NCBI GenBank assembly: GCA_964446585.1
Contig: CAYUPI010000016.1
Coordinates: forward strand, 1 to 64,000
From: CAYUPI01 sp964446585
Lineage (GTDB): Bacteria > Verrucomicrobiota > Verrucomicrobiia > Limisphaerales > UBA8199
DNA length: 64,000 bases
Direction of reading: 5' to 3'
The translations under genes and the position numbers were made by a program. Position 1 is the first letter of the stretch, and every line of letters begins with the position of its first letter. The notes beneath the pieces were generated by a model. The model had not been told where the DNA came from and did no database searches. It was given only the letters and a program-made list of their open reading frames with translations. Of the stretch, positions 43,228-51,916 are shown piece after piece.

Positions 43228-44904
43228 TCAGCTAGCGCGTAACACGAGACGGAAGACGGCACCCTTCCCGGGTTGCGACTCAAATTCCAGGAGGCCGTCA
43301 TGGTTGGCGACGATTCTCGCGGCAATGGCCAGACCCAAGCCAGGCCGGCCTTGTTTCGTCGTGAAAAATGGGTCGAAGATCCTTCCGCGATTCTCCGGCG
43401 CAATTCCTGGGCCCGTGTCTTGCACCTCGATCACAGCGGCTTGGCAAAGGTCGCCGTTCAAGCTTCGAGTACTCCTCCTCGCGCGCAAGATGACAGTGCC
43501 GCTGTGGTCAAGGCTCTCCAACGCATTCTTCAGCAAGTTGATCAGTACCTGCCTGAGTTGCGGCGGATCAGCAAGGAACTGCACTTTCTGCTCGCAGTCG
43601 AGTCTAAATTCAATAGATTGCTGCTTAAAATGCTCGGCCATCAGATCGTGGACTTCCTGGAGAGCTTCGCACACATTCAAAACGACTAGTCTCGGCTCCG
43701 CTGGCCCCGCCAATTCGAGAAAGTTTTTGACTACCTGATCCAGCCGATTGATTTCATTGCCAATGTCCGTGGCGTCTTTGTGGCCTTCGCTACCGGGCTC
43801 GAGGTTCTTTTGCAGGGTCCAAAGTCGTGCACTAATGGTGGTGAGTGGGTTGCGTACTTCGCCCGCCAATATCACGGCTAGTTTCTGGAAGCTGGCGAGC
43901 TTGGTTTGCTCTTCAATGATGGTATCTCTTTGGACCAGTTTTAGGCGAAGCGGCGTAACAACAATTCCCCTGTAAACCGCGACCATCAAAAAGAACAGAA
44001 GCCCGCCCACCGCGACAAGCAACCAATAGCGCACGTGCCGTAGCGGTAGAGGAGGGGTTCCAGGAGCCGGTCTGGCCCGATTGGCAAACGACATCCGGTC
44101 CCGTGCATCCAAAAGCGCTTTAATTGCCTTTTCCTGACGCTCCGCCCGTTTGTTCGCTTCAGATTGAAGTTGCACATCGAGAAATGATTGAAGGGCCTCT
44201 GCGTCGCCGCGCGCCTGCTGAGCTAGCTCCGACAATTGTTGGGCCGCTTGCTCTGCCCTGGCGAAGTTTTGAGAAACCAAATCTCCTGTTAGAGGTGCTC
44301 CCTTATTGTTCAGAACATAAGTAGCGTTCGTCTCATAGTTTGCGTGATACGTGCGGTCAATTTCATTCAGCAGCGTTCTCAAGCCCATACGGATGGAGAC
44401 TGGTCCATTGGTTGAAGCAAGTTGCTCCTTATTGACACTCTGCTGGAGATCAAGTGACTTGTCCTGGAAATGTTCAGCTTCAGCGCGTTCCTTCTCCTTC
44501 CTGATCCAATCACTTAACTCCTGCTGCTTGCGCTCAAAATGCTTCTTCGCCTCGGTTGCCGCTTCCTTCTGGGTTGCATGCATAAATCCAGTTAACGTCG
44601 TTCGCAAGTCATAAAGTGCCGTTTGGAGGTATTCCGCGACACTGCGATATTCTTCCTTGAGCGTGCGGGCATCGACCAACTCGAGCCCGACCTTGCCCTT
44701 GTCGGCATGCAGTTGGTTTAGTTCCAACTCAAACGCCCCCCGTAGTTCATTGAACACTTGTTGGCTCGTTTGGGAGTCCTGTTGCAGTCGATCTACGTCC
44801 AGCTCTATCTTGTAAATTTGGAACGCGGCCCATCCCACGAGTACAATAGCCAGGAAGATAAAGAGTTCAAACAATGGCAGACCAGGCTTTAGCTCAGTTT
44901 TCAT
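43228..44904 (-). CDS. Histidine-kinase-like protein lacking the phospho-acceptor His
   Basis: 558 residues. Membrane helices are at about 10-30 and 291-312, with a long coiled, charged periplasmic region between. The cytoplasmic part has the DHp helix and ATPase domain: N-box INLLKNALESL, G1 DTGPGIAP, F-box FDPFFTTK, G2 GRPGLGLAIA are intact. The H-box reads LAGEVRNPLTTI, with Gly348 (GGC) where the conserved His should be. The protein may therefore bind ATP but cannot be phosphorylated in the standard way. Its ATG overlaps the stop of the upstream kinase gene (ATGA). It may act through a heterodimer with that kinase or signal by another route. Confidence 0.9.
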   Translation of the reverse strand: MKTELKPGLPLFELFIFLAIVLVGWAAFQIYKIELDVDRLQQDSQTSQQVFNELRGAFELELNQLHADKGKVGLELVDARTLKEEYRSVAEYLQTALYDLRTTLTGFMHATQKEAATEAKKHFERKQQELSDWIRKEKERAEAEHFQDKSLDLQQSVNKEQLASTNGPVSIRMGLRTLLNEIDRTYHANYETNATYVLNNKGAPLTGDLVSQNFARAEQAAQQLSELAQQARGDAEALQSFLDVQLQSEANKRAERQEKAIKALLDARDRMSFANRARPAPGTPPLPLRHVRYWLLVAVGGLLFFLMVAVYRGIVVTPLRLKLVQRDTIIEEQTKLASFQKLAVILAGEVRNPLTTISARLWTLQKNLEPGSEGHKDATDIGNEINRLDQVVKNFLELAGPAEPRLVVLNVCEALQEVHDLMAEHFKQQSIEFRLDCEQKVQFLADPPQLRQVLINLLKNALESLDHSGTVILRARRSTRSLNGDLCQAAVIEVQDTGPGIAPENRGRIFDPFFTTKQGRPGLGLAIAARIVANHDGLLEFESQPGKGAVFRLVLRAS

Positions 44905-46382
44905 GCCGGGTGTTGGTTCCGACTGGCCGGCAGTACGATCCGAAAAACCGTGCCTTGACCGGGGGCAGTGTCAAATTCGAGGCGGCCGTGGTGTTTGTCA
45001 ACAATCTCCGATGCAATCGCCAGGCCCAAGCCAGTGCCGTCGGACTTGGTGCTGAAGAACGGATCGAAGATCCGTTTCTGAACCTCCGGCGGAATCCCCG
45101 GGCCGGTATCGGCCACTTCGATCACCGCGACATCCGTTACAGCGCCACGCAATTCCCGGCTGGTCTTGGAGGCACGCAGAGTAATCGTGCCTCTCCCGTT
45201 GAGGCACTCAGCGGCATTCTTGACCAGATTAATCAGCACCTGTTTAAGTTGGCCAGCGTCCACCACTAACTGCACATCCTCCTCGCACTCGCAGTTCAGG
45301 GCGATCGCTTCATCGCCGATCTGTGGACGCATCAACTGCTGTATTTCCCTAAGCGTGCCCTCCGCCGCCACGGCAACGAGCGTGGGTTCGGTGGGGCGCG
45401 CCAGCGCGAGGAAGTCCCTGACAATTTGGTCCAGCCGCTTGATTTCGCTGCGGATTACTGCCGCGTCTTTCAGCGACTCGCTGCCCGGCGGCAGCAGTTT
45501 TTGGAGCGTATAAACACGGGCGCCCATCGCCGTCAACGGTTGCTTGATTTCATGGGCCAGCTCCTGCGCCAGCCGGCGAAAGTGAGCCAGCTTGTCCACA
45601 TTGGCTTGCTGTTGGACGTGTTGTTGTTTGTGCTGCTGGATAATGCGAAATGTCCGTGTCAACTGTCCGCGGTAAATACCCCACATCAGCACAAAGCTCA
45701 GAACAACCAGTGCCGGTAATAGAGCAATCCGCAAGTTGCGGAAACGCCCCCAGAACTCGTCAAGCGGCCGTTTGGGAGCTTCCAGAAACCATTGGGTCAG
45801 GTCACCCAGGCTGCGGGCTTCTTGCGCTAGCGTCAAGAGGTGCGACCGGGAGCGTTGGAGATCGCGTTTGTGCAGGGCAACTCGCTCCCGGAGAAGCGGC
45901 CCGCCGGCATTGTTGATCAAATACGCAGCAGCGCTTTGATAATTCGTGAACTGGGCTCCGATCCGAGCCAGCAGCGGCATCAATTGACTCGGGATCTGAG
46001 GGGGTTGGTTGGTCGATGTGGCCGAGGAAGAAGGCCCCGAAAATGGCATCTCTGCAGGCGATTCTGTCACCTGGCTCCACCGCCGCCGCGTTTTGTCGGT
46101 CCACTGCTGCCACTCGGCACTCTTAAGCTGGAAGTTTTGCAGCGTGGCACCGTCTTTGGTCTGCAAATATTGAGTTAGCGTAGCGTTGAGTTCGTTGATG
46201 TTTGCATCGACAAAATCGGCGATCTGCAAAAACTCTTTCCGCAGTTCTTGATATTGCTTCCGGTTTTCGTCCGCTTCCGGCTTGATCTCGTACAACCTGA
46301 GCGCCACCCAAGCAATCAGTATCAGGGCGACGACCAAGGTTAGCTCATACAACGGAAAAGGCTTCGGGATCCGTGCGGTCAT
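44901..46382 (-). CDS. Membrane sensor histidine kinase
   Basis: 493 residues from ATG at 46382. It has the same plan as the next gene: helices at about 12-30 and 212-232, a periplasmic domain of about 180 residues rich in Gln and charged residues, then a kinase core. The H-box LAHEIKQPLTAM has His277. N-box INLVKNAAECL, G1 DTGPGIPP, F-box FDPFFSTK and G2 GTGLGLAIA are present. It resembles NtrB-like kinases that pair with sigma54 regulators. The start of the next kinase overlaps its stop, so all three genes (kinase, kinase-like, regulator) form one operon. The signal it senses is unknown. Confidence 0.92.
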   Translation of the reverse strand: MTARIPKPFPLYELTLVVALILIAWVALRLYEIKPEADENRKQYQELRKEFLQIADFVDANINELNATLTQYLQTKDGATLQNFQLKSAEWQQWTDKTRRRWSQVTESPAEMPFSGPSSSATSTNQPPQIPSQLMPLLARIGAQFTNYQSAAAYLINNAGGPLLRERVALHKRDLQRSRSHLLTLAQEARSLGDLTQWFLEAPKRPLDEFWGRFRNLRIALLPALVVLSFVLMWGIYRGQLTRTFRIIQQHKQQHVQQQANVDKLAHFRRLAQELAHEIKQPLTAMGARVYTLQKLLPPGSESLKDAAVIRSEIKRLDQIVRDFLALARPTEPTLVAVAAEGTLREIQQLMRPQIGDEAIALNCECEEDVQLVVDAGQLKQVLINLVKNAAECLNGRGTITLRASKTSRELRGAVTDVAVIEVADTGPGIPPEVQKRIFDPFFSTKSDGTGLGLAIASEIVDKHHGRLEFDTAPGQGTVFRIVLPASRNQHPA

Positions 46383-46559
46383 GCAATCTCTGGGCACACA
46401 TTATCGCTCCTGAACGATGCGCAGCTGCCACCAACGAACCGATACTGCAGGAAGCGCCTTCATAAGAATACGGTCTCCGATAGCTAACGACAAGCCTGCC
46501 CTTTTGAGGCGGCGTGTTCCGTGAACCTCCAACCAAATTGGGCGGGTCTTCAAAACCCA

Positions 46560-46649
46560 AATGACGAATGTCGAATGATGAAAGAATGACGAAGGACTAA
46601 TGACGAAAAAGCAGTGGGATCACGCCGTTTCTTCAGGATTTCGTCATTG
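46560..46649. repeat. AATGACN heptamer array with inverted partner
   Basis: AATGACG, AATGTCG, AATGATG, then after four bases AATGACG, AAGGACT, AATGACG (46560-46605), followed by the reverse-complement unit GTCATTG at 46643-46649. It lies in the 387-base non-coding gap 46383-46769 between the kinase operon and the RDD gene. I see no gene in that gap. Confidence 0.75.
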
Positions 46650-46769
46650 AGATTTCTTTCTTCATTTGAGAACAGGCCGATTGTGCGGCATCCTCTAGTC
46701 AGGAAAGGTGTGCGGACTTCGCCATCAGGTTCAAGCGCCGACGGCGGTTGCTGCCACAGGGGGCCTTGG

Positions 46770-48443
46770 TTACACCAAGGGTGTGCCGCGCGGGAGTTTG
46801 ACCACGACCGTACCCGCAATCCGATCATGCCAGCCCTGCCTGTCCTTGTCCCAAATAATCCAGAGAAAGCCCAGGAATAGCACGACGACCGAGAAACCGG
46901 CTGCGAGGCCGCGCACTAGTGCTATGACAAATGTCAGTGGTTGGCCGTCCAGACGCGCCACCTTTAATCCGAGCACAATGCCGCCAATTGTCGTTCCTTT
47001 CCAGGCCCACATTCCTGAGAAGTAAGCCAATGCGACCAGAAAACCAAGCGGCGGCCCGCCAACGACGCTGCCCAGAATACTGACCAGGACTACATCCAAA
47101 AACGCCGCACCCATGCGCTCCCAAAAACTCGCTTTAGGAAATGCCCACGCATCGGGCAGACTCGACACCGCTGTCGCCGCTGCCGCTGGCTGAGGGACTA
47201 CCGGGGGAATCGGTTCGGCCGCCGCCGCGGGAGACGCAGGAGTCGCCGCACTCGCAGCGCTCTCGGGCTGCGCAGGCGCGCTGGGTGCCGTCGGACCCGG
47301 GTTGGCTGAGAAACTGGCGCCACTGGCAGGCGGCGCAATAGGGGGAACTACTGCGGCGAGTGTCGGCGCAGCCATCGGTTTTTCCGGCATCTCCTTGCGG
47401 AACCCGCCGAACGCAGCCATTACTGCGCAGCCCAAACCCCATACGCTTATCACGCCAAACGTCAGCATTCCTATGACTGGCACGAGATAGAGCAAAGTGA
47501 CAACGAACGCGCCGAGCAGGAATGCAGCCAGTCGGTGTTGAAAACCGCTGCTTCCAAATTGCCGGCCGAGCATGAGGCCCAGACACTGCAGGATGGCCAC
47601 TTTTCCAACCAGCAATCCAAGGAACAGCGCTGCCAACACAAACGGCACCACTACAATGCCGAGAACCGTAATCGTCAAAATAAGAAGGACCACCGGCAGC
47701 AGCAGTTTGCTCAGGAGGCCCATCAGGAAGGAGGTGGCTGGACGACGCGTGAGTTCGTCAATACAAGCCTGCACCGGTCTGGGAAAGGCCGCGGCAATTA
47801 GCAAGTAAATCAGGAGAAACGTTGCCCAGACTCCCCATACCCAGCCGACTTGTGGCGCCAAGGGGCGCAGTTTGAAAAGCGAATGCACAATCCATTTCTT
47901 GAGCCAATCCACATGCGGCAGGCCAACGCCAGGCTCGACCTGCTGGATTGAACCTCCAATTTTTGCACCCTGCGCCACATCGGCCCTGCCACCGACGGCT
48001 ACGACGTCGCCGCGGATATGAGCATCCGGACCGGCCTTGACGTCGCCCATGACCGCGACTGCCGCCTCGCCGACTTCACCTTCGATATCCAGGTTTCCGC
48101 CGATCGCGACAGCGGCGTCGCGGACCTTCCCGCGCACGATGGCCGAGGCGCCGATGACGACGACCGCCTCGGCAGTCTCACCCTCCTTCAGTTCCACGTC
48201 ATGGCCGATCGAGACCAGCGCGTTGCGGTGGATTTTTCCTCGCCGCCAGGACCAGTCAGTGGTCTCGTTCGTCGAGATCGAGGCCGTCGAGTCAGCGACC
48301 GACTCGGTTGCTTCAGCCGGCTGGTCATTCGTCTGGACCGCCTTCGTAATGCCAGCATCTTGGGCCCGAATCGATCCTGGCACCAGCATAGCGAACGCGG
48401 ATGCGAGCGCTACGAACGCCGTCAGCTTTTTCTTAGTAGTCAT
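46770..48443 (-). CDS. Bactofilin-like repeat domain fused to membrane region and RDD domain
   Basis: 557 residues from ATG at 48443. A signal peptide (1-28, ending IRAQ) is followed by a hexapeptide-like beta-helix at about 75-168 (VVIGASAIVRGKVRDAAVAI, GGNLDIEGEVGEAAVAVMG), similar to the polymer-forming bactofilin/DUF342 class. Several membrane helices follow (about 200-350), then a Pro/Ala linker (about 365-440) and an RDD domain near 445-545 (RMGAAFLDVVLVSILG, then TIGGIVLGLKVARLDG and WHDRIAGTVVV). It lies 17 bases after the small membrane protein gene, in an operon led by an ECF sigma factor. Function is unknown; an envelope-stress structural role is a guess. Confidence 0.75.
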   Translation of the reverse strand: MTTKKKLTAFVALASAFAMLVPGSIRAQDAGITKAVQTNDQPAEATESVADSTASISTNETTDWSWRRGKIHRNALVSIGHDVELKEGETAEAVVVIGASAIVRGKVRDAAVAIGGNLDIEGEVGEAAVAVMGDVKAGPDAHIRGDVVAVGGRADVAQGAKIGGSIQQVEPGVGLPHVDWLKKWIVHSLFKLRPLAPQVGWVWGVWATFLLIYLLIAAAFPRPVQACIDELTRRPATSFLMGLLSKLLLPVVLLILTITVLGIVVVPFVLAALFLGLLVGKVAILQCLGLMLGRQFGSSGFQHRLAAFLLGAFVVTLLYLVPVIGMLTFGVISVWGLGCAVMAAFGGFRKEMPEKPMAAPTLAAVVPPIAPPASGASFSANPGPTAPSAPAQPESAASAATPASPAAAAEPIPPVVPQPAAAATAVSSLPDAWAFPKASFWERMGAAFLDVVLVSILGSVVGGPPLGFLVALAYFSGMWAWKGTTIGGIVLGLKVARLDGQPLTFVIALVRGLAAGFSVVVLFLGFLWIIWDKDRQGWHDRIAGTVVVKLPRGTPLV

Positions 48444-48460
48444 ATAGTTCTGAGTTCCTT

Positions 48461-48925
48461 CTAACGCCGCGCCAAGCCAAGTCTGAGATAAACCGTGCCG
48501 AGTCCCACGCACAGCGCGTAACCAATCGTCAAAGCAGCGAAGCACGCAAGCAAGTAGCCCGTGCGGAGATGTGTCACCGTCACGAGCAGCGCGTTCACCA
48601 GCGCGATGGTGGCATGCCAAATCACTCCGAATCCAGCCAACCAGCCTCCTGCTTGTTGCGTGGCGACCGCAAAGCTTTCAACGTGCATCAGCTTCCACGC
48701 GCCAAAGCAAAGCCCGCCGAACAGCGCGAGCAGCGCCACGAGAGAGGCTGTCTGAAGCGCCAGGGGCCACATCTGCCAGGATTGCCGATACCAAGGGAGC
48801 CCTAGCCGTGATTCGATGGCCCTGATCACCCGCAATATTAGCGCGTGGGGCGCGGTCAGTTCCGGTAGACCTTTTAGCTCCCGGTCAACCTCGGCTTCCA
48901 ATCGTTGTTCGTACTCAAATTTCAT
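48461..48925 (-). CDS. Small membrane protein, candidate anti-sigma factor
   Basis: 154 residues. The N-terminal 45 residues are soluble and charged (MKFEYEQRLEAEVDRELKGL, then PHALILRVIRAIESRLGLPW), followed by three hydrophobic helices (about 52-72, 90-115, 122-145). It sits between an ECF sigma gene and the bactofilin/RDD gene on the same strand. Soluble N-terminus plus membrane helices next to an ECF sigma is the usual layout of an anti-sigma factor, but I do not see a zinc-binding HxxxCxxC, so the role is inferred from position only. Confidence 0.65.
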   Translation of the reverse strand: MKFEYEQRLEAEVDRELKGLPELTAPHALILRVIRAIESRLGLPWYRQSWQMWPLALQTASLVALLALFGGLCFGAWKLMHVESFAVATQQAGGWLAGFGVIWHATIALVNALLVTVTHLRTGYLLACFAALTIGYALCVGLGTVYLRLGLARR

Positions 48926-48965
48926 TCGATCCTATCGGTATAACCCATTGAGCCACAGAATTGTT

Positions 48966-49511
48966 TCAAGTTATTTCCTCAGCCAATTGCAACTGAAGCT
49001 TTTTGCGCAACGCTTCCCGGCCGCGAAAAATGTCCGTTTTCACTTTTCCCAGCGACACCCGAAGTTTTGTGGCAATTTCTTCATATTTCATCCCCTCGAG
49101 GTGATACAGAACCAGGGGGACTCGCTGAGCGGGAGGAAGCTTTTGGAGCGCTTGTTCAACGAGTTGGTGGCGGTCGGCCCGGGCGACATCCTCTTCCAGA
49201 TTCTCCGGAGCCTCGAATTCGATTTCGTGTTCCTCCTCTTCGCCGCCGCCATGAAACATCTCCGAGAAAAAACTCCACCGCGCCCGGTAGCGGGAGAGAT
49301 GGTTGAGGCTCATGTTCGTGGCCACAGTCTTAAGCCAGCCGCCAGCCGTGGGACTCGCGCGCAATTCGGAGAATCGCTCATAGGCTTTGAGAAATACTTC
49401 CTGCGAGATGTCCTCGGCCTCGCTCTGATTGGCGACGAGGCGCATGGCAGTGCTGAACACCATGTTCTGGTAGTTCCGCATGAACGCCTCGAACTGTTGT
49501 GCGTCTGTCAT
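48966..49511 (-). CDS. ECF-type RNA polymerase sigma factor
   Basis: 181 residues. Region 2 reads FEAFMRNYQNMVFSTAMRLV and NQSEAEDISQEVFLKAYERF; region 4 is the helix-turn-helix LPPAQRVPLVLYHLEGMKYE, EIATKLRVSLGKVKTDIFRGRE. An acidic linker (GGGEEEEHEIEFEAPENLEED, about 95-115) separates them. It directs RNA polymerase to a set of envelope or stress genes. The two genes after it are probably co-transcribed. Its own promoter motif was not identified. Confidence 0.93.
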   Translation of the reverse strand: MTDAQQFEAFMRNYQNMVFSTAMRLVANQSEAEDISQEVFLKAYERFSELRASPTAGGWLKTVATNMSLNHLSRYRARWSFFSEMFHGGGEEEEHEIEFEAPENLEEDVARADRHQLVEQALQKLPPAQRVPLVLYHLEGMKYEEIATKLRVSLGKVKTDIFRGREALRKKLQLQLAEEIT

Positions 49512-49608
49512 CGGCTCGCCGCCACGGCCCGGCGCGCATCTTATTCCTCAATCGCGGCTGAATGCAAAGCAGTTGCATCATAGGAGTGGCCGCTCCCGAG
49601 CATACAGC

Positions 49609-49944
49609 TTAATGGATGAGATGGCCGACCGACGCCTGGACCGCAGCCCAGTTCTGGACCATGTTAACCATGCACAACAAGCCGTAGCTGATGCCGATTC
49701 CCGCTGCGAGCGTTAGTCCAAGTAACATCGCCTTTTCGCCCAGCGATTCACCGCTCACAGGAATCCAGAAGTTGTTGGTCGCGGCCGGGGCCACCGTCGG
49801 TCGGCGCGTGACCATTTGCGGCGCAGGCAGCCATTCCGCGACTGCGCGCCTCGGCTGGAGAGCCACTTGCAAACCCCGCGAAGGGCTAAGCGTTCCAACC
49901 GAATTTGTATGTATCGCAATCGTATTCATATTGTCCGGGTTCAT
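49609..49944 (-). CDS. Small single-helix membrane protein, unknown
   Basis: 111 residues from ATG at 49944. One hydrophobic segment at about 73-97 (MLLGLTLAAGIGISYGLLCMV); the first 70 residues are rich in Pro, Arg and Thr. No family is recognised. It lies before the sigma factor gene on the same strand, 97 bases away, and may be part of the same unit or independent. Confidence 0.5.
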   Translation of the reverse strand: MNPDNMNTIAIHTNSVGTLSPSRGLQVALQPRRAVAEWLPAPQMVTRRPTVAPAATNNFWIPVSGESLGEKAMLLGLTLAAGIGISYGLLCMVNMVQNWAAVQASVGHLIH

Positions 49945-50133
49945 TACCCGGCGCCTTGGAGAATTGTTTCACAAAACTTGCCGGCGCTCCCGGACGCCAC
50001 GGGCGGGAGGACACGCTGTTGTGCGCCCTGGACGGCCGGAGACCAGAGGATTGGTGAGGTGATTGCGCTCCTAAGGCTTCTCTAACTTCAGAACATTCTC
50101 GAATAAAATCGAGCCGAAGTTCAAGGGACCCAA

Positions 50134-51882
50134 CTAATTCTTCAGCCTGGCCTTTGCATCCAACACTCGGCTGAGATAGTTACTGGCAATGTTGTCGGCC
50201 GGATTGATCCGGAGTGCGGCTCTAAAATGTGCTTCTGCCTGGTCAAGATTCCTCTGCTGTAGAGAGATGATCCCCAAACTGCCCTCGGCCTCATAATCAT
50301 TCGGATTACATCGGATGACGTTCTCAAAGGCTTCCCGCGCCTCGACGAGCCGTTTTTGGCGCAGATAAATGGAACCCAATTCGAAATAGGCACGGTCGCA
50401 TTTGGGGTCCGCCTTCACCGCCGCGTTAAAATGGTCCAAGGCCTTGGCGACCTCACCGAAATAAAGATTCGCCCGACCGGCCTTCGTGTGCGCATCAGCG
50501 TCATGCGGGTTCTCCTCGACTAGCGCTTCACTGCACTCAAGGATGAGGTTCGCCAGATGCCTATCGTAATCTCGCTGCAACATTCGGCGTTCCGTCGAAG
50601 TGCGCGGCAGGATCTGTAGCCAGAGTTCACCCATCTCATCCGTTGTTTGTGGCCCATGCCGGACGCGCCTGGGCGGTTGATTGGGGTTGCGGGTGTTATC
50701 GGCGGAATTGTCGTAAACCCAGCGCATCGTCAGGGTGGCTCCTTTGGGCAGGTCAACAGGTATGGCATAGCGAAATTCGCTCTGCCAATTGAAATCCCAA
50801 TCTCTAATCAGGATCAGCTCCTGTTCGCTGCCATCGGGCAAGCGGGCATAACCTTCGATTCGCTTCCCCAGGTAGTGCGCATGCGGACCGATTCCCAAAA
50901 GAGTCACATCGGCAGGCAAAGTATAGCTGTCTTCGACGACGTAATCCTTCGTCCCGGCGGGAATGTCGATGCGCAGGACTTCGAGATTGATCCGCAGTGG
51001 AGAGTTTGTCGGGGGCTCCTCGGTGAAGTAAAGCGCCACCGAAGGTTGGACCAGTTCCGGCTTTCCGCTCGGATGGAGGTGCAGTTGCAGCGCCAGGTCG
51101 GTCCCCGGCTTCAAAGTCCACGCCATGCCCGGCAGCGACTGGCGCGGGATCGCGCCCGGTGACCAACCCAGGAAATAACCGTCCGGCATCTGGGCAGTCT
51201 CGGGGAGCAACATGCCGTCGAAGCCAGGCGGATTTTGCTTCGCGGCGCGGAGGCGACAGACCGGGGTCAAATCCACAGTGATCAACGCGTGGTGAACGAC
51301 CTTGCGATTGCCGGGCTGAAACACGACTGCCTTGATGTATTTGAGCTCCGAGAGAGGGATCGGGACCACCAGGTTGTGGTAAACATCCTTGCCCTCCGCA
51401 GCCAAGACGTAGGGTTGCGGCACCTTTACCACGAGGTCGGGCGTGCCAAGTTGCCAGCCTTCATCCAATTTGGGCAGTGGCGGCAAATCTGCCGCCGCGC
51501 CCTCCGGAGCGCCTTGTGCCTCCCATTGACTGATTAGGTGGATTTGGTCGTCCGTCAGACTGCGATCGTTGGCGAATTTAACGGAGCCACGTTCCGGCAA
51601 CCAGGGTGGCATGTACCGCTTTTGCACGACCTCGGCGATTTGCTTTGCTCGCTTCTTAACATATCCATAAGCGAGCAAGTTGAACGGCGCGGCCTGGCCT
51701 GGCCTATGGCAATATGAGCAACGTTGAAAGATGATCGGGGCGATATCCTTGTTGAACGTGACCAACTCCCTTTTGGACGCCCCGTTCGCTCCAGGCGATC
51801 TCATTGGTTGCGTTGGTGCACCCAAGCCGCGTCCAAGTACGCAGAAAACGCTGAAATACAAAATCGCAGTGCCGGCTTTCAT
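50134..51882 (-). CDS. Cytochrome c-like, copper monooxygenase-like and TPR multidomain protein
   Basis: 582 residues with a signal peptide (1-21). Residues about 40-135 are a cytochrome c-like part with a CSYCH heme-binding motif near 55. Then comes a part like the copper type II ascorbate-dependent monooxygenase (PHM) fold: RKVVHHALITVD with a His pair, LQLHLHPSGK, and IGPHAHYLGKRIEGYA. The C-terminal 140 residues are three to four TPR repeats (AKALDHFNAAVKADPKCDRA, LVEAREAFENVIRCNPNDYE, LDQAEAHFRAALRINPADN). This domain order is known from secreted proteins of Acidobacteria and Planctomycetes/Verrucomicrobiota. The substrate is not known. Confidence 0.82.
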   Translation of the reverse strand: MKAGTAILYFSVFCVLGRGLGAPTQPMRSPGANGASKRELVTFNKDIAPIIFQRCSYCHRPGQAAPFNLLAYGYVKKRAKQIAEVVQKRYMPPWLPERGSVKFANDRSLTDDQIHLISQWEAQGAPEGAAADLPPLPKLDEGWQLGTPDLVVKVPQPYVLAAEGKDVYHNLVVPIPLSELKYIKAVVFQPGNRKVVHHALITVDLTPVCRLRAAKQNPPGFDGMLLPETAQMPDGYFLGWSPGAIPRQSLPGMAWTLKPGTDLALQLHLHPSGKPELVQPSVALYFTEEPPTNSPLRINLEVLRIDIPAGTKDYVVEDSYTLPADVTLLGIGPHAHYLGKRIEGYARLPDGSEQELILIRDWDFNWQSEFRYAIPVDLPKGATLTMRWVYDNSADNTRNPNQPPRRVRHGPQTTDEMGELWLQILPRTSTERRMLQRDYDRHLANLILECSEALVEENPHDADAHTKAGRANLYFGEVAKALDHFNAAVKADPKCDRAYFELGSIYLRQKRLVEAREAFENVIRCNPNDYEAEGSLGIISLQQRNLDQAEAHFRAALRINPADNIASNYLSRVLDAKARLKN

Positions 51883-51916
51883 CTACTTTATCAACCATCG
51901 AATTCAATTCGCTTGA

